Assembly: GCA_944472135.2 (NCBI GenBank)
Contig: OX235262.1
Span: forward strand, 38,863,804-38,927,803
Reading direction: 5' to 3'
Length of the DNA: 64,000 nt
From: Trichobilharzia regenti
Taxonomy: Eukaryota > Platyhelminthes > Trematoda > Strigeidida > Schistosomatidae
A program made the position numbers and the translations under genes. This document shows positions 1 to 13,087 of this stretch, piece after piece; position 1 is the first letter of the stretch, and the number at the start of each line of letters is the position of its first letter. The notes under the pieces are model-generated. The model was not told the DNA's origin. It ran no database searches and saw only the letters and a program-made list of their open reading frames with translations.

Positions 1-599
1 TCAATACATCATGAAATATAGTCTCAATGCATGGATTTAAAGTGTTATGCCTTATGCATATTACAATTGTTTGAATTTCAGATGGTCTCCAGCTAAAACA
101 GACATCAGTGTTTTTGTTTCCACCTTTTTGATAACTGAAAATTGTAATTGCTTGTTAATTATCATGTAACCACTTGTTTTAAGCGTTTTCAGTCAGTCGA
201 CTTTCTACACTTCATTAAACTAGAGCTCTGAACTTCAGCTAATCATTGATCATGAGAAACATCAGTTTTTAATTAAAAATCCGGAAACTTAATAATAAAT
301 TAGTTAGTGATCTAAATGTTTTCTCTTGAACTCGTTCATAAACTGTCTTTGAAAATCTCTTAAAACGTTTCTCGCTTTCAAGATTGACGGCTAGACGACA
401 TGATCTAGAGAACCATTAGAAACTAGGGTCTACTGGACCGCTATTTTCTTCTTATTTTAGGATAGTTCAGCTGGGTTCGCGCATAATCACACTCAGGAGC
501 GAACTCAGGGACTTTTGGTTTCAAAGTGAGCCCACCTTGGACGACACAGCTATCAAGTAGTTCCTTGGTTTCATTAGTTCTCTAAATAATGTCATTTCG
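1..599. other. no gene seen
   Basis: AT-rich DNA without a credible exon, tRNA-like head or known repeat. Confidence 0.4.
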
Positions 600-1230
600 T
601 GATCATAATTTTCAACTTGATACGAAAGTTTGAAGGTACGAATATAGATTACAAGGGGCCTAGAGACAAGATTTCATAGGATTAGAAAATAGTTACAACG
701 TATGCAAAAATTATTTGACAACTGGAGAAATAATTTTAAGTCAAATAGAAGGTGATATTTGTTTTCAGCTTGATATGAATCTCAAGAGACTTAGAAACGC
801 AGGGATAGAACCAAGTACATGTGTGAACAAAATGAGCAGGGAAACAAATTGAAATAAAAATTTTCAACTTGAAATGTTAGTTAGCATGTGTGAATAAAGA
901 TTACAAGGCGCATAGAAACAAAAAATTACACAGGATTAGAATATAATTGTAAAATGGTTATTCTAAACGGACTACAAGTGTGATCAGGAGGAGCGTGCAA
1001 ACAAAATTAAAATAACTAGTTTTATAACTGAAAATTTGAAATAATAATTTGAGCTTTAAATGAAAGTTAGGAGGTGTGAATATGGATTACAAAAGCCTTA
1101 GAAATACAAAAATCGCAAAGGATTAAGATACAACTGTAAAATAGTTATTTCAAACGAATTATAAATGTGAACAGGAAAAGCATGGAAACAAACTTAAAAT
1201 AACAGTTTTTTATAACTGAAAAAATATTAG
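600..1230. repeat. degenerate tandem repeat, unit ~186 bp
   Basis: The block GATTACAAGG(G/C)GC(C/A)TAGA-ACA recurs at 647, 899 and 1085 with the same order of neighbours (GGATTAGAATA..., AAAATGGTTATT, GCATGGAAACAAA-TTAAAATAAC, TATAACTGAAAA). Spacing is 252 then 186 bp, the first interval carrying an extra piece. Units have diverged clearly. No coding frame. Family unknown. Confidence 0.6.
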
Positions 1231-2092
1231 GTGGATCTAATGAAGACTGAGGAACTAAGGATCAGACGCACAGTGAACGAAAAAATGCTCAAAAGGAAAA
1301 GCAAGAACGAAAAAAGACGAAGAAGAGAAAGAGAAAAAAAACGGAAGCAAAGGGAACATACCGAACTAGGTCCATGGTAGTTATAGAGGTTGGACTAATT
1401 TCTTTTGAACACAAAGCTCCGGCTTCTCGATGCATATTGCGTGATCAGTTTTAGAATTAATCAAATCTCTGTATAACATTTCTTGAAAATTTTATCACTT
1501 TGGTAAATGCTTCTTTCCCGGTATCAGGAATTATGACATTCAAATGCCATATGACCAGGAATATTATAAACACTTTAGTCATTCTGCGTTCACTTTTTTT
1601 GCATTCATTACATTTTATGCATTGTTATGCATATTTGCTCATAATGGTCTACATATTACTGCAAAGAATTCAAAATCAAGAAGTATCTCTTATTATATAC
1701 TTCTTTTCAAAGAAATGAATAATACTGACTGACATAAAACGACCTTTTTACATACTGTAGGTGAGATAAGTCACTTCTCGATAAGACAGGATAATCCAAA
1801 ACAAGCAAAAGAAAACAAAACAAAAAGTCCTTTTTCTGAATATTTGATATAATTAAAACTGATAATCCTATCCTTGTGTTCATGTTATAAAATACTGATT
1901 ATGAGATGGGCTTTCTCTTTTTTCATACCTTTATCAGTGTCAAACATCTTAAAGAGGATTAACGAAATTAAATAATTCTAAAATCCGTGGGTTTTTTTCT
2001 CCGTGTCCAGGGATTATTTTAGTTTCATATTCTGCATTCGGATTTCAGAATGTAGTGAAGATAGAGTGACAACAAATAAGAACAGTTGTATT
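1231..2092. other. no gene seen
   Basis: Purine-rich run (GAAAAAG, AAGAAGAGAAAG) at 1290-1345. The 72- and 62-codon frames at 1500-1732 are hydrophobic chance frames without splice context. Confidence 0.4.
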
Positions 2093-2250
2093 AGATGGTT
2101 GGAGGCAATCGGCCACAGGAAGCCTTGCCTGACCTAGGTTTCGTGCTAGTTAGCATTCACCAGTCAGCATGGCATATCTGCAGTCACCTTGAAGGAACTC
2201 ATGTCCCTTCTGACTTACTAGTTACACTAGTTACTAGTGTCCAATCAAAG
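2093..2250 (-). mobile_element. tRNA-Cys-headed SINE, 5'-truncated copy
   Basis: On plus it starts TGGTTGGAGGCAATCGGC and continues GGAAGCCTTGCCTGACC...CATGTCCCTTCTGA. Copies with the same order lie at 25125, 50400-50725 and 59393. The copy at 50525-50600 shows the source: a tRNA-Cys(GCA)-like head followed by this body. Here the head is lost and the copy ends in ACTAGTTACACTAGTTACTAGTG, a fragment of the ACTAGTG(T) motif seen next to the other copies. Confidence 0.7.
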
Positions 2251-3149
2251 AACAGCTATGAATGTAGCAACCATTTCATGCTAAAAGGGCATTTGACTAG
2301 CTACCGTTCTAAAATACTTTTCAACAATTTTAATAAACTAGTTGGAGAATTACTTTCACCGTCAATATACAATTAAGATAAATGTATGTACCTTCTCTGC
2401 TGCTGTACCTACTGAGGTTATGACTGGAGATTATGTCAGTATAGTATACTTATCAGTGGACTTTGTATTATAATCGTAGTGGTTTGCACTTCATCTACAG
2501 TAATATGACATTAGGACAAACTATTTCACCTGTCCAGTGACTGTGACTTTTATATTTCCAATGATTTCTAAGTTCGCTTCAGTCATGAAGGCATACAGTG
2601 TGAAGCTATATGAAGCCATTCACTTCTGCCTTGGAACTCTGATAGTAAGTGGGATAATAAAAAAGGTAAAAAATCATGAGGAATCCCATTGAATCCAAGC
2701 TGTTGGATGACAAAGTGATCATCTTTGTAGTGGATTGCTGTTGCATTCAGTCTACGGTGATTATAGTATCAGATATCACGAATAATGAATCTTCATAAGT
2801 GTGGTCTAAAACAGAGATTTTAGTGAGACGTCAGCAGTGATGTATACAATTGTGCATTTCCTTCAGTGTCTTAATTACCTTTCTACTTTACAAAAAAGTT
2901 AAGTAGTTAAACACAAGCTGTTAAAAATTTATTCTTTGAAAGTTTATAAAATAAAACATCTATGATATGAATTTTTCGTAAAGCCAGTACAAATGGAAAA
3001 CGTCAGTACTTCTTATAGGCTACAACTTGGTTTCTTTCATCGACGAGTTTCTCCGTACATTTTACCTGACCATCGCAGTCCCCGTAGTGCCATGTGTATG
3101 TGTTGATTACATAATAATGCATAACAATCAAAAATATTTGCACTAAATA
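2251..3149. other. downstream flank of the channel gene
   Basis: Includes the presumed 3' UTR on minus down to about 2910. Nothing else recognisable. Confidence 0.4.
2928..2933 (-). terminator. candidate polyadenylation signal of the BK-beta-like gene
   Basis: AATAAA on the minus strand, 217 nt past the TAA at 3150. I saw no earlier AATAAA or ATTAAA in between. A short AT-rich 3' UTR ending near 2910 is inferred. Confidence 0.35.
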
Positions 3150-3425
3150 TTATGCTATTATTGTCTTCTCATCATGCCATACATGACATCTATCAAAAGA
3201 CCATGTGATGAGTAAACACAAACTAGACAAACATAATAAGAATAAAGGCCAAAATAAAGTATTGAACATTGTTGACGGTCCATAGAATTTGTGCAGTAGT
3301 GCTTCTTTAATATGATCTTCATGCACATAACACGGAAATCGTGCAGCTTTTTTTATTAACTGACAAAAGTGTTCCACCCATTCATGATTTGCTGAATTTT
3401 GACGATGACATGAGCTTGTAGCGCA
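3150..3425 (-). CDS. KCNMB-like: BK channel beta-subunit-like protein, 3' coding exon (second half of loop, second membrane span, stop)
   Basis: On the minus strand the acceptor TTTTTATGATTCCAG ends at 3426 and the exon opens in phase 0 with a Cys codon, matching the phase-0 donor at 37024. It runs 91 codons to TAA at 3152-3150. The translation starts with two Cys five residues apart (CATSSC) and continues to FCQLIKKAARFPCYV, then KFYGPSTMFNTLFWP, then a hydrophobic span (about 3257-3201) and a short cytosolic tail HVWHDEKTIIA. The order CxxxxC, about 30 residues, F-P/S-C-Y, then LFxxLFWP and TM2 is the diagnostic C-terminal half of KCNMB proteins. Joined to exon 1 it gives about 286 residues, near 301 with the out-of-frame N-terminus, somewhat longer than vertebrate beta subunits because of the N-terminus. 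Nine Cys fall in the predicted loop. A BK-beta assignment is favoured over TipE because of LFWP at the start of TM2. The partner channel is inferred. Confidence 0.82.
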   Translation of the reverse strand, partial: CATSSCHRQNSANHEWVEHFCQLIKKAARFPCYVHEDHIKEALLHKFYGPSTMFNTLFWPLFLLCLSSLCLLITWSFDRCHVWHDEKTIIA

Positions 3426-3539
3426 CTGGAATCATAAAAAGATAAAGTTGAATTAATATTATCATTATTATTGACGTATTCTAATCCAATAAGTAAAAGG
3501 AATGAAAAGCAAATCAATGTAGTTTTAAATAATCACGAG

Positions 3540-3860
3540 TTAGATGACGAAGTGAAATCATTTAGACGACGGGAGAGTCTTGGATAACTGTTTCGTCGTG
3601 GTTCAGGACTCTTTAGCATCATGCAGCAACCGACGTACTGTGGGTTCAACTCAATACCTTCGGGCCAAGAGGCGGTCTCGTCTACTTATCAGCCAGTGAG
3701 ATGAAAACCAATTCTAACTTCCGCCTACTTCGTGAGATATAGGTTCCTTGCCAGGAGATGTCATCGGCTGGTCTGTGTCCTAGTATCTGACTAAGAGGAC
3801 CTTACTGGTCACGATTCCTGACTGGAACTGTAGGATATTTCATCTCTTGGTCAGTCAAGG
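3540..3860 (-). mobile_element. decayed tRNA-Thr/hammerhead SINE plus flanking dispersed repeat
   Basis: At 3560-3625 the minus strand reads GCTAAAGAGTCCTGAACCACGACGAAACAG, recognisable as the 3' arm of the hammerhead SINE at 13088. Next to it (3660-3720) is a degraded tRNA-like head, then a segment with ACCTTACTGGTCACGATTCCTGACTGGAACT that recurs at 15500-15560 and 48280-48330 beside other copies of the same SINE. The repeated association suggests one longer composite element. It lies only about 115 bp upstream of the acceptor of channel exon 2. Confidence 0.55.
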
Positions 3861-4639
3861 GCAAGCAATATATTGATTTTCAAGTGTTATTCTAGTCAAA
3901 TACTTCCCTCTTTTCAATGATCCAATACTTAAATATTAGGAATAAACTAAACTTTGTAAAGTCTATATGCTTTACATGTTTTATAGCTCACCACTATGAA
4001 AGCGAATCATTCAGCACACGTTGACAGATGTTGAAACATATTCTTGAAGCCAAATAAGGCAGAATCCAAGTTTTAGAATAACGTTTAAATAAATTTCATC
4101 ACCAACTAATTGAAAATATTTTTGAAAAGTAACAAATACTGTTTATTTCTGAATGATTCTCACACTTAGCATATCATCACTGAGTTATGAAATGTTGATT
4201 CTGTCATTTAGATAATTTTTTTCTGAATTCAATTTAATTCTCTCTGACACTTCACTGATGTGTCTGGTGATAAACTTCTCCTCATTTTAACACATATTTC
4301 ATGATACACCCTTGAATTTTTTTAAACCACAGAAATATTTCACTCAGAAAATAGTTATTATTGTTATCATTATGGTGTTCCGAAATCAATGTTTAAAACT
4401 AGTAGATCAAATCGAAAACCTTCTCAAATGCTTTCAAGAAGATCAACTGAAGTGATTACAGAACATTCCACTTGGGTGAATGGTCTGTGGATCAGAGAAC
4501 CACTGGACACCAAGCACAGTTTTACACCGATTTTCTTCTAAACTTTGGTTCTTCAGATATGTACAATAAACATAATCTGAGAAATATTTCAACCGTGCAG
4601 ATGAAACCTGCTTTTTGAATTAACCTCAAATAAAAGACA

Positions 4640-5490
4640 TTTCAGCAGAGAAAGTTTTCGAAGGCTGTACAGTCGTATTTATATTTACCAAAAATGTATA
4701 GTAGTTTATTAGTGAGTGACAGAAGGGATGACACAATTATGTACTTGCTCAGAAGTGGCTTAAATAGTAAAAATAAAAGTTGTAAATTATGTAATACCTA
4801 ACGGTACAAAGGAAGAAAGAGTTAATAGTTTGATAAGGCTAAGACTTTTAATGAATAAGGAGAAAGATAGTTGAGTGTCCATTTAACAAGCGTGCATAGG
4901 GTGAGAAAACGGACAAAAGGGAACATATATGTGTGATAATGGAGAATTAATTATTAAAGTAAAAGCAAAGTAACCATTAAAATTAGGAATATACAGGAGA
5001 CGGCTGATGTGAAGGTTAAGACCATGGTAGAATAAGGGACTGGACAAACCTTCTGTGTTCGAGGTTATTTTGACGAATTGCCGAACCCTCCGACACACAC
5101 AAACCCTGAGATCCAACCTCCATATTATTCTTTACCTGTAATTTTTGTCTTTATTATTGTTGATCAGTTTGCCTTCACTTTAATTAATATTTCATTATTA
5201 TCACTCTCATGTGTTCCCTTTGTACATTTTCTCACTCTTTTCACATTCTGTAAGTGGACACTCCACTACTTTTATTCTCACTCAATAACAATTTCAACCT
5301 TGTCAAATTTCTAACCCTTTCTTCTTTTGTGCTGTTGAGTATTGCGTAATTTAAAACTCTTACTTTCGAAGCTATTTCTGGGTAACTGTGTCATCCCTTT
5401 CTATTTATCAATAATTGACTAAGATACATTTTCGGTAAATGGAAATACGACTGTACAGCCTCCGAAGATGATTTCTTCCATAAGGAAAAT
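4640..5490. repeat. large inverted repeat (foldback), arms ~350 bp, loop ~140 bp
   Basis: The left arm (about 4640-4997) is the imperfect reverse complement of the right arm (about 5138-5490): GGCTGTACAGTCGTATTTA at 4664 matches the complement of 5442-5466, AGGGATGACACA matches 5388-5399, and AACAAGCG/GAGAAAACGGACAAAAGGGAACA matches 5215-5250. No conserved coding domain inside. The outer block ACAGTCGTATTTATATTA resembles the PLE flanks at 40036 and 62870 (GCAGTCGTATTTATATTAC), so it may be an inverted pair of PLE pseudo-LTRs without the coding core. That link is inference. Confidence 0.65.
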
Positions 5491-7073
5491 TTTCCTCGCT
5501 GACTGGTTTTTTATTTTCTTCATGAATCAATGGGTATTTTCATAAACCTGAATTATTTTCCAGTTAATGACAAGATGCGATTTTTATGCTCTGGTGTCAG
5601 TGGCTAATAAGCCCATGCACCTAAATTGCCATACCCCACAAGAACCAAACAGCTGTTCTGTGCCTCTTCACTTTAACCAGTTCTGTATTAGACATCAGTT
5701 CTTGCCAAGAGTTAGTCTTAATTGCCTTCTATGTTAATTTTCTCCACAAGTTATGAAAGAGACAGTATTTTCAAACGTAGAAACTCCTAATGTTAAATCC
5801 CAGGGATAGATTATCCTGAGCCTAGTGTCATCTCTTCTACATAACAAAATCAATTCATTATTTAGCCTCTTTCAAGAATATTCAGAGCGCATAATCATGA
5901 ATTTTTAATAGCCAGACGTAGTATTAACTGCTTTTACAGATAATTTTCATTATAAAATAATTTATTAATGATTACTCTGGTGAGTTTTTATGCCAGATAC
6001 ATGAGAAACGGTTTTTATTAGTTAACTAGGTATCGTATTTTCAGAAGAACTGTTATCAGTGATGAAAAGGCTATCTGAGACCACTTTGAGTTGGCACACC
6101 ATCACTGATGGAATGAGCGATGATTGAACTCAACATAAAAATCAATATTTTTATGTCGAGTTTATGTCCGGTACGGCAGGATTCGAAATAAGGGCACCTT
6201 AATAATTAATGAATGCGTTTTTAGAAAAAATATATAGCAGAGCAACTTATTTATGACTAACCCATGATTTCCAAATACAAAAGACGATTACATTATTTCA
6301 GCATCTGTATATATTACATAAAGTTGGATATCAGACGGATTCAAATGTACATTTTACGGCTGAGTAAAAACATTTTTCAATCAATTTACTGATTAAAAAC
6401 CCGATAACTCTTTTTATAAAACTCCTGTCAATAAACCCTACACAAAGATATCGGTATTTAGAAACTAAAATTTGTAGGTTTCTGATCTTGTGTGTATTGA
6501 TTAAGGTGTATAAATTAAAGTATGCAATGAGGTCAGTGAGTTCATTAATATAACTCTACAGTACTTTGAAGTGAAATATTGTCATGGTGTTGTCTTGAAA
6601 CAAGACTCGTCGGCTGTTCAAAAAGAATTTGTGAGACTTGTGTCTAAAATTCCACTTTATGTCACTCATTTTCATCTAGTTGAAACATGAAGATTTTTGA
6701 AATAAGGGAGATAATTGTTGGATGTCCGTTTCCTTATGTGTTTAGTGATATACACACTGATCACATACTTATTTTAGTAGAATATACCTAACATCTAAAA
6801 TTTAAATACCTCAATGAAGTTAAATATATGACCAAGGACATTAGATATTCAGTCAATGCAGATTTTGACAAATGTCGAATAGGCTAAATTTAAAGGCAGT
6901 TTTACGCAAATAAAGTCCTGCAACCTATTCAACTGCGTTATCTTTCATATTATTATTTAACCGAATAATACAAAGCAGATTTATTTCCAATTTAGGCATT
7001 TATTCAAAAAAAGGCAATCTATGGATACTACTTATTCTTTGTAGTCCTAAAATCAGCTTAGAATTATATTATT
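5491..7073. other. intronic DNA, nothing recognised
   Basis: AT-rich, no repeat shared with the rest of the window found by eye. Confidence 0.4.
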
Positions 7074-8345
7074 GTTGTCTTCTTTAGTTCCTAGAGGAAC
7101 ATAAGGCTTCAGGCACACGTCTCCATTGCGTTCGGTTCTCTGCCAACGTTTTCACTTAGCTCTACATCTGTCCACATGCCTTCATCTCCTCCTCACATTA
7201 CCTCCTCTGACTGACGACCGACTCGCCACTTCCCATTAATGTTCCACTCGTGCGATGGCCTGGCATGTGATGTCATTTGATGGTTTTCTCACAGCATGGT
7301 CAATCCACCTTCATTTCTTCCTGCACTTTTAATGCACAAATGATTCCGCCTGGGTTGATTCGGTCATTGCCAGAGATCCCTCCCTATCGCTGTTCTTTCC
7401 CGGCCAACTATCTGATCTTGAGTAGTATTGAGTGAAGACAGCTGTTGAAGTGCCATTCGTGACGCGCCAAGTCTCTGATCTCTATGGTAGTACTGGATTC
7501 ACATTAAAGTTGAAAAACCTAGTCTTGTGTTGAGTGCTGTTGACCTCCACGCAGAATTGAGGGCAATGAAAACTTGCCTTGCTTTCCCGATAATCCTCGC
7601 TGCTTTAATATTCTCATCAGCTCCATCCGCCTGTAGTTAAAACTATGTTTTCCAGGTAGGTAGTTGAAGGAGATTGATTCTTTCAGATTCCTCTTATTTA
7701 TGTTGTTTGTTTTCTGCTGTTGTTTCTGTTGCCGTTGGCCAGGAATCTTCTTCATCTCTGGTTTCTCTGTGTTCACCTGAAGTCCTGTCTATGATGATTC
7801 TTATGCTAACTCGTTGCTTTTCACTTGCATATCTTTCAGCTTGTGAGAAATTAGACATATATCATTGGCGAAGTCCAGATACTCCAAGTGTTTTGTTCGG
7901 GTGCATTTTCTCCAGTTTCCTCCTTGACCAGCCTGCTGTCTGTCTCATTATCCGATCTACAGCCCACAATCAGGAAAATCATTGAAGATAGTAGGCAGCC
8001 AGCTTGTCGTAATCTCGTCTTCACTTCGGAGGATTCCATGAGTTTCCCATTGAGGATTACTTGGCGTACAGCATTGTTAGCGGCACCCCATAGTAGCGAA
8101 GCAGTTGCCAAATCACCTCTTGATGTATGCTGTTGGAGGTCTTTTCAATGCTGATCCGTTGTGTTGTGATTTGATCGATGCATGACTTGTTCCTCCTGAA
8201 TCCAGCTTGTTCCGGTAGAGAATGTTCATCCGTGGAATATTTTATGCTCTCCAGAACGATGCGGCTTAGTATTTTGCTTTAGGCAAACTTGAGCATTATG
8301 GCACGCCAATTCTTGGATTGACTTAAGTTAACTTTCTTTGGCAGT
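7074..8345 (-). mobile_element. RTE/SR2-like non-LTR retrotransposon, 5'-truncated relic
   Basis: Minus-strand peptides in order include an RT fragment around 8111-7920 (NAVRQVILNGKLMESSEVKT, LSSMIFLIVGC, matching the CQVIHTGKLMESFEVRTGVKQ segment of the 43.4-kb copy), then linker, then a C-terminal part at 7776-7519. The 3' end on minus is the complement of TTCCTAGAGGAACATAAGGCTTCAG at 7088-7112, the terminal motif shared by all RTE copies here. Many frameshifts and stops make it non-functional. It lies in the host intron in the same orientation as the channel gene. Confidence 0.75.
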
Positions 8346-11300
8346 CAGATTACATGTAAGTAATAAGTGGAATTAGAATATAAATAATTGTGTATAATTA
8401 AGTTGTGGAGTTTGTGACAGTTTGTTTACATAGCTAAATATTATTTAATTACAGTGAGCAAATATAAACAGGGGTTTTGGTCACTTTTTTATAAGTATCT
8501 GCTCACGAATAAATGAAGGCAAAAACCTAAAAGAAGTAATGATTTTAAATAAAAATCATAAAAACTGTTGGTTAAATAAGTTGAAAAGAATGGGCATATA
8601 TGATGGATTTTATCATTCGCAATAAGCTTGGCATGAAGTTAGGTCAGCAAATAAAGCCACATAGCATCTTTGATAATTCGCATCAATCCAAAAAGCTTAT
8701 TATTCATGCATGCATATAATTCGTAATATAGAGACACATAATAAGACGAAACGTGATAAACAAATTTCAGGCTGCATTATTATTAAATTAATAGAAATTA
8801 TTTGGATTTCACTAAGATTAGTTGGGTGTGCAATTTTCACTACGTGACTTTTTTTAACATCCTCTGTGAAGAAGAAGTTTTTTTGATCAAATTAATGATT
8901 AAGATGTTATGAACTCTGATCATAATCAAAGCTCAAAATGCAATAAATATCCTCATCTCAACATATAAACCTGCTTGGTTATTTCACTGTCAGCAGGATG
9001 TTTAGTATCTACAAGTTATATGACTGATAGATTCCATGCTGATATTGTCTGTCGTTTGTTCATTGTTACAACTGGATATGAACTTACACAGTGATGGTGT
9101 ATATGAATATTACTTGAAGTTATTTCAAGCCTTTGGCTTCATGCCTTAAGTGAGTTCAAAAAAATTATAATTCATGTCCAACACAGCACAGTAAATTTCT
9201 TAACATATCCAGTATGCCGTGTATTCGCTGTTGTTAATCCTGATATATGCCAGAAAGAACTAACTGAACAGTCATCAGTGGTACACATAAAACATGAAGA
9301 CACCAGCCGAATTTGGTTTTCTAAGAATCGTATTATTATATCACTCGCTGTTTTCCACCTGGCTTTGAAGATGATGGCTGTGGTGTCACTTATAACGCTG
9401 CATACAATAAAAACTTAAAAGTTAAGGGAATACTTCCAGTCCCATACAAACGATCTTAAATGTATTATTTTGAATGGTTTAAAAGTGTTAACTACTTCAT
9501 TAAGAATTAAATGTCCAAAAGTTAGATGATGTGTGAAATTCTATCTACCTGCAATAGCCATCTGCAGTCACTTGCAGTAATGGTGAAGACGTCGATCTCT
9601 GTGATCACTGAGGTCCACATATTGTCAAAACAGTTAGTTATTTATAGTACACACAACCCACAGTGCGCCGCAATCAACCATAACTCATATACTACATTAC
9701 AATATTAAAAAATAGACATTTTTCCATGAACCAAGATCACCACTAAAGGGAGGAATAATACTACTACTACTAATACAATCTAATAAAAAGTGCTGTCTAA
9801 AATGCTATATACTGGGAAAAATTGATGTAAAACTATCTTCATGCAAGTTAACTCAAAATATTAATGACGTTTAAAGTCGCAGTCCCACAACTCGAGGTAA
9901 GAATCCATTTCAGTTTCCTTTGAAAGCCAAAATTACACAGATCACGGTATGTGACCCGCTGGAAACCATGAGCAGGAATTACGGAAGCAAGCACTATGGT
10001 GTGCTGGTGTGTACCACTGATTGATTGATTGTAATTGATAGCCTTTTAACTGCCAATTGTATTATCAAGCAGATCATATGTTATGATGTGAATATTTCTG
10101 GTTTCCGAGGAAAGATTTGGGTTTTTTCACCTTATACTCAGTAAGCTGAAAATAATACATTTGACTTCACATATTACCAGTTCTTCAGATTAGCTAGCCT
10201 CGTACAATGTTGTATTATCGAATGTTTGTTGAGTCAAGTTCGTTTTTAATTCTGCAACGCCCAGTGTTACATGTAGATGGATCTGAGTTTATAATTGTGA
10301 CAATCTACTAAATAGCTTTTTTTAAATTGTGACTAGTTTACCTCTAAGAACCTACTGTTGAACAAAGCCTTTAATCGATCTTCAACCTAATCACTCTTGA
10401 ACACTTTTACCTGGAAACAAGGATTGTCATGCTATTTGATTATGTATGGTTACATTTACCACTTATCCACAGATTTTTCTCCATCTTTCTATATCATTCT
10501 TTTAGTTAATTCACTTAGCATAAATTTCTCGTTGTGTGGTAAGTTAGCCATTACAGATGCCATTTCCAGCTACATTTTACAATGGCTGTGAAAGTCTCTG
10601 TGTTGCCCAATGAAAATCTTCTTGCGAGAAACAAATTCTTGCACTATTTATTTTTTTAAATGGTGAGCTGAAACTAACATTCGCTCCATGGCATCATCAT
10701 GAACCCTGCATTTGCTTGACCTGTGTTCATAGTCAAGTAATTATATATATTCTCACACACAGTGTGAACAATATCAGCTCACCTAGCATATAATTAGGTT
10801 ACACTGATTACAACCCTCACTTTGTCATTCTGAAGTTGAAAGCAAACTTTTCAACAAGAATTGGTCGAATGATTGAAACAGTGGTTATTGTTTTAGGAAC
10901 ACTGTTGGACTAAATAAGACACTGAGAATGTTTCACTATTTATTTTCAGCTGTTACAGTGACATATTAATTTATGGTCATAATTCTATCGTTATTTGATA
11001 TAAAGCCCATAATACATATTAGCTTTCCTGGAATCATCACACATCATAGCAATATAAAAGCTAAAACTAAATTGTCATAGATTTTTTTCAGTTTCAAGAA
11101 GTTTATTCTGAAAGGATAAGCCCTGATTTTCATCGAATTAGAAGGACATTGGTGACTGGTGGATTTGTTGAATAAATGAAATTTGAAAAAAGTCTTCACG
11201 TGGAACTCCTTTAAGTGTACGACTGATAAATTAGGTACATGTTTCTTCCGAATGTAGCGACAGTTGTTACGCCGATCTCTGAGCAATAATGCAATCAATG

Positions 11301-11403
11301 TTGCATAACCGTCAGGTGTCGCCCAAAACACTTAAGTAAATATTCTTATATATACATAACAAATATTTACATAACACCCAATTGTAGCCTTTCTAATATA
11401 GTT
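8346..11403. other. intronic DNA, nothing recognised
   Basis: Contains short chance frames only. The minus frame at 11331-11044 (MFWATPDGYATLIALLLRDR) is the most coding-like, but has no splice context or family. Confidence 0.35.
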
Positions 11404-13087
11404 ATGTTTGCAGATGAGTTTACTGAATTCGCTGCTCCTGCATTCGGAAACTCGTTGTCTATAGTCTGTGGTGATTTTAATTTATGTGATCACAGCTTTC
11501 TTACTTCACTTGGTCATGAGAATCTAGTCAAGTTTAATACACGTCTGGACAAATCACTAGACCTGGTTTTCATAAATGACCGTGATGTATATGAAACCCG
11601 AAGGAGAGCTCCTTTGTTAAATTCTGACCACTGCATTATTCGTATTTTACCGAAAGTGTACGGCAAGTTACAACGAAAATTGTTTAGTCATTTAACAAAG
11701 AAGATACATGAACGTTCATATTCCCATGACAACATTCTAGCATTAAGAAGCATGTTGCATGATACCAACTGGGAACTATTTACTGACGATAAGTTGGATG
11801 CTACTGTCTCTAATATAACCGATTATCTGAAGTTTTGTTTGGAATTTGCTGTCCATATGAAACACTGTTTTCGAGATTTGACAGAATCTCTTCTGTGCAA
11901 CTGAAAAAACTTAGAAGACAAAAAGAGAAGTTGTATAAGAATTGTGATAATACTGGTGTCCGTAAAATAAACACCCTTATAAAAATTGAAATAGAAAGGT
12001 TGAACAGACTATATAATGAAAAATTTTTATCATGTAAAAATCCTTCAAACATTTGGAAACTTTTCAATAAACTTACAAGTAAAAAACAAATGTCCGTTGA
12101 TGCTTATTCTGATGTTAATGCTTTAAACAAATCATTTATCAAGAAACAAATTAATATGGTTGTACCTGATGTACCTAGTCAAGAAAATGGTCATTTTCCG
12201 GGTTTTAAAGAAAAGGATGTACTATTATGTTTGAAGTCATTAAATCCAACACACAGCCTTGGTCCAGATGGTGTACCAAGCATTCTTCTTCAAAAGTGTG
12301 CAGACATCTTGTGTCATCCTCTTACTCAAATCTTTAACGCATCATTTAACAGGGAAACGGTACCTGCTGACTGGAAAGAAATCAAGGTTGTACCTGTACA
12401 GAAATCATCTTCTGGAGCAGGTATAAAGTTTAGACCGGTCGCTATAACATCTCCTTTTTTGAAAACTATGGAGAAACTTCTTTTGAATATTCTTAAACCT
12501 TCTTTAAAAGCTTTTAGTGACCCTAAGCAGTTTGCTTATAAGTGTGGAAGAAGTACATTAGATGCAGCCATTGTACTACACCACAATATTGTTTCCTGCC
12601 TTGATAAGGGTGCTAAGTTCGTTCGAACAGCTTTTTAGACTATACTGCAGCTTTCGACTCTGTTCCTAGGACACTTTTATTAGGAAAGATGATTTCAGCA
12701 CAAACAGAGTCCTGGGCAACTAGATGGCTGTCTTCTTATTTTAAGGATAGGAAACAGCATACTGTTTTGGCTGGAAAGCGCTCCACTTCTCAGCTAACTG
12801 AAAGTGGTGTGCCTCAAGGTGCAGTACTTTCTCCATTTCTTTTCTCTTTCTTTTGCATGACCTTCCGAACTCACCCAAAGTTAACTTCATTAAGTATGCT
12901 GATGATCTGACCGTTTCTGTCCCTGTAGTTTCCACATCGGATTGTTCCCATATGAATGGCTTCTTAGCTGAAGTTAAGGATTGGTCTGGCTCAAATGGTC
13001 TTAAACTAAATCCAACTAAATGTAACACTGTTGATTTCAGCTTGAGAAGTGAAAAAGACATGCATGGATTGATTCAATCTCATGATT

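Noticed and set aside
7674..8154. Plus-strand frames of 88-103 codons over the RTE relic
   Set aside because: They are antisense shadows; the recognisable RT peptides are on the minus strand.
11044..11331. 95-codon minus frame just upstream of the LINE
   Set aside because: No family, no splice sites and no matching copy; kept only as a note in the gap entry.
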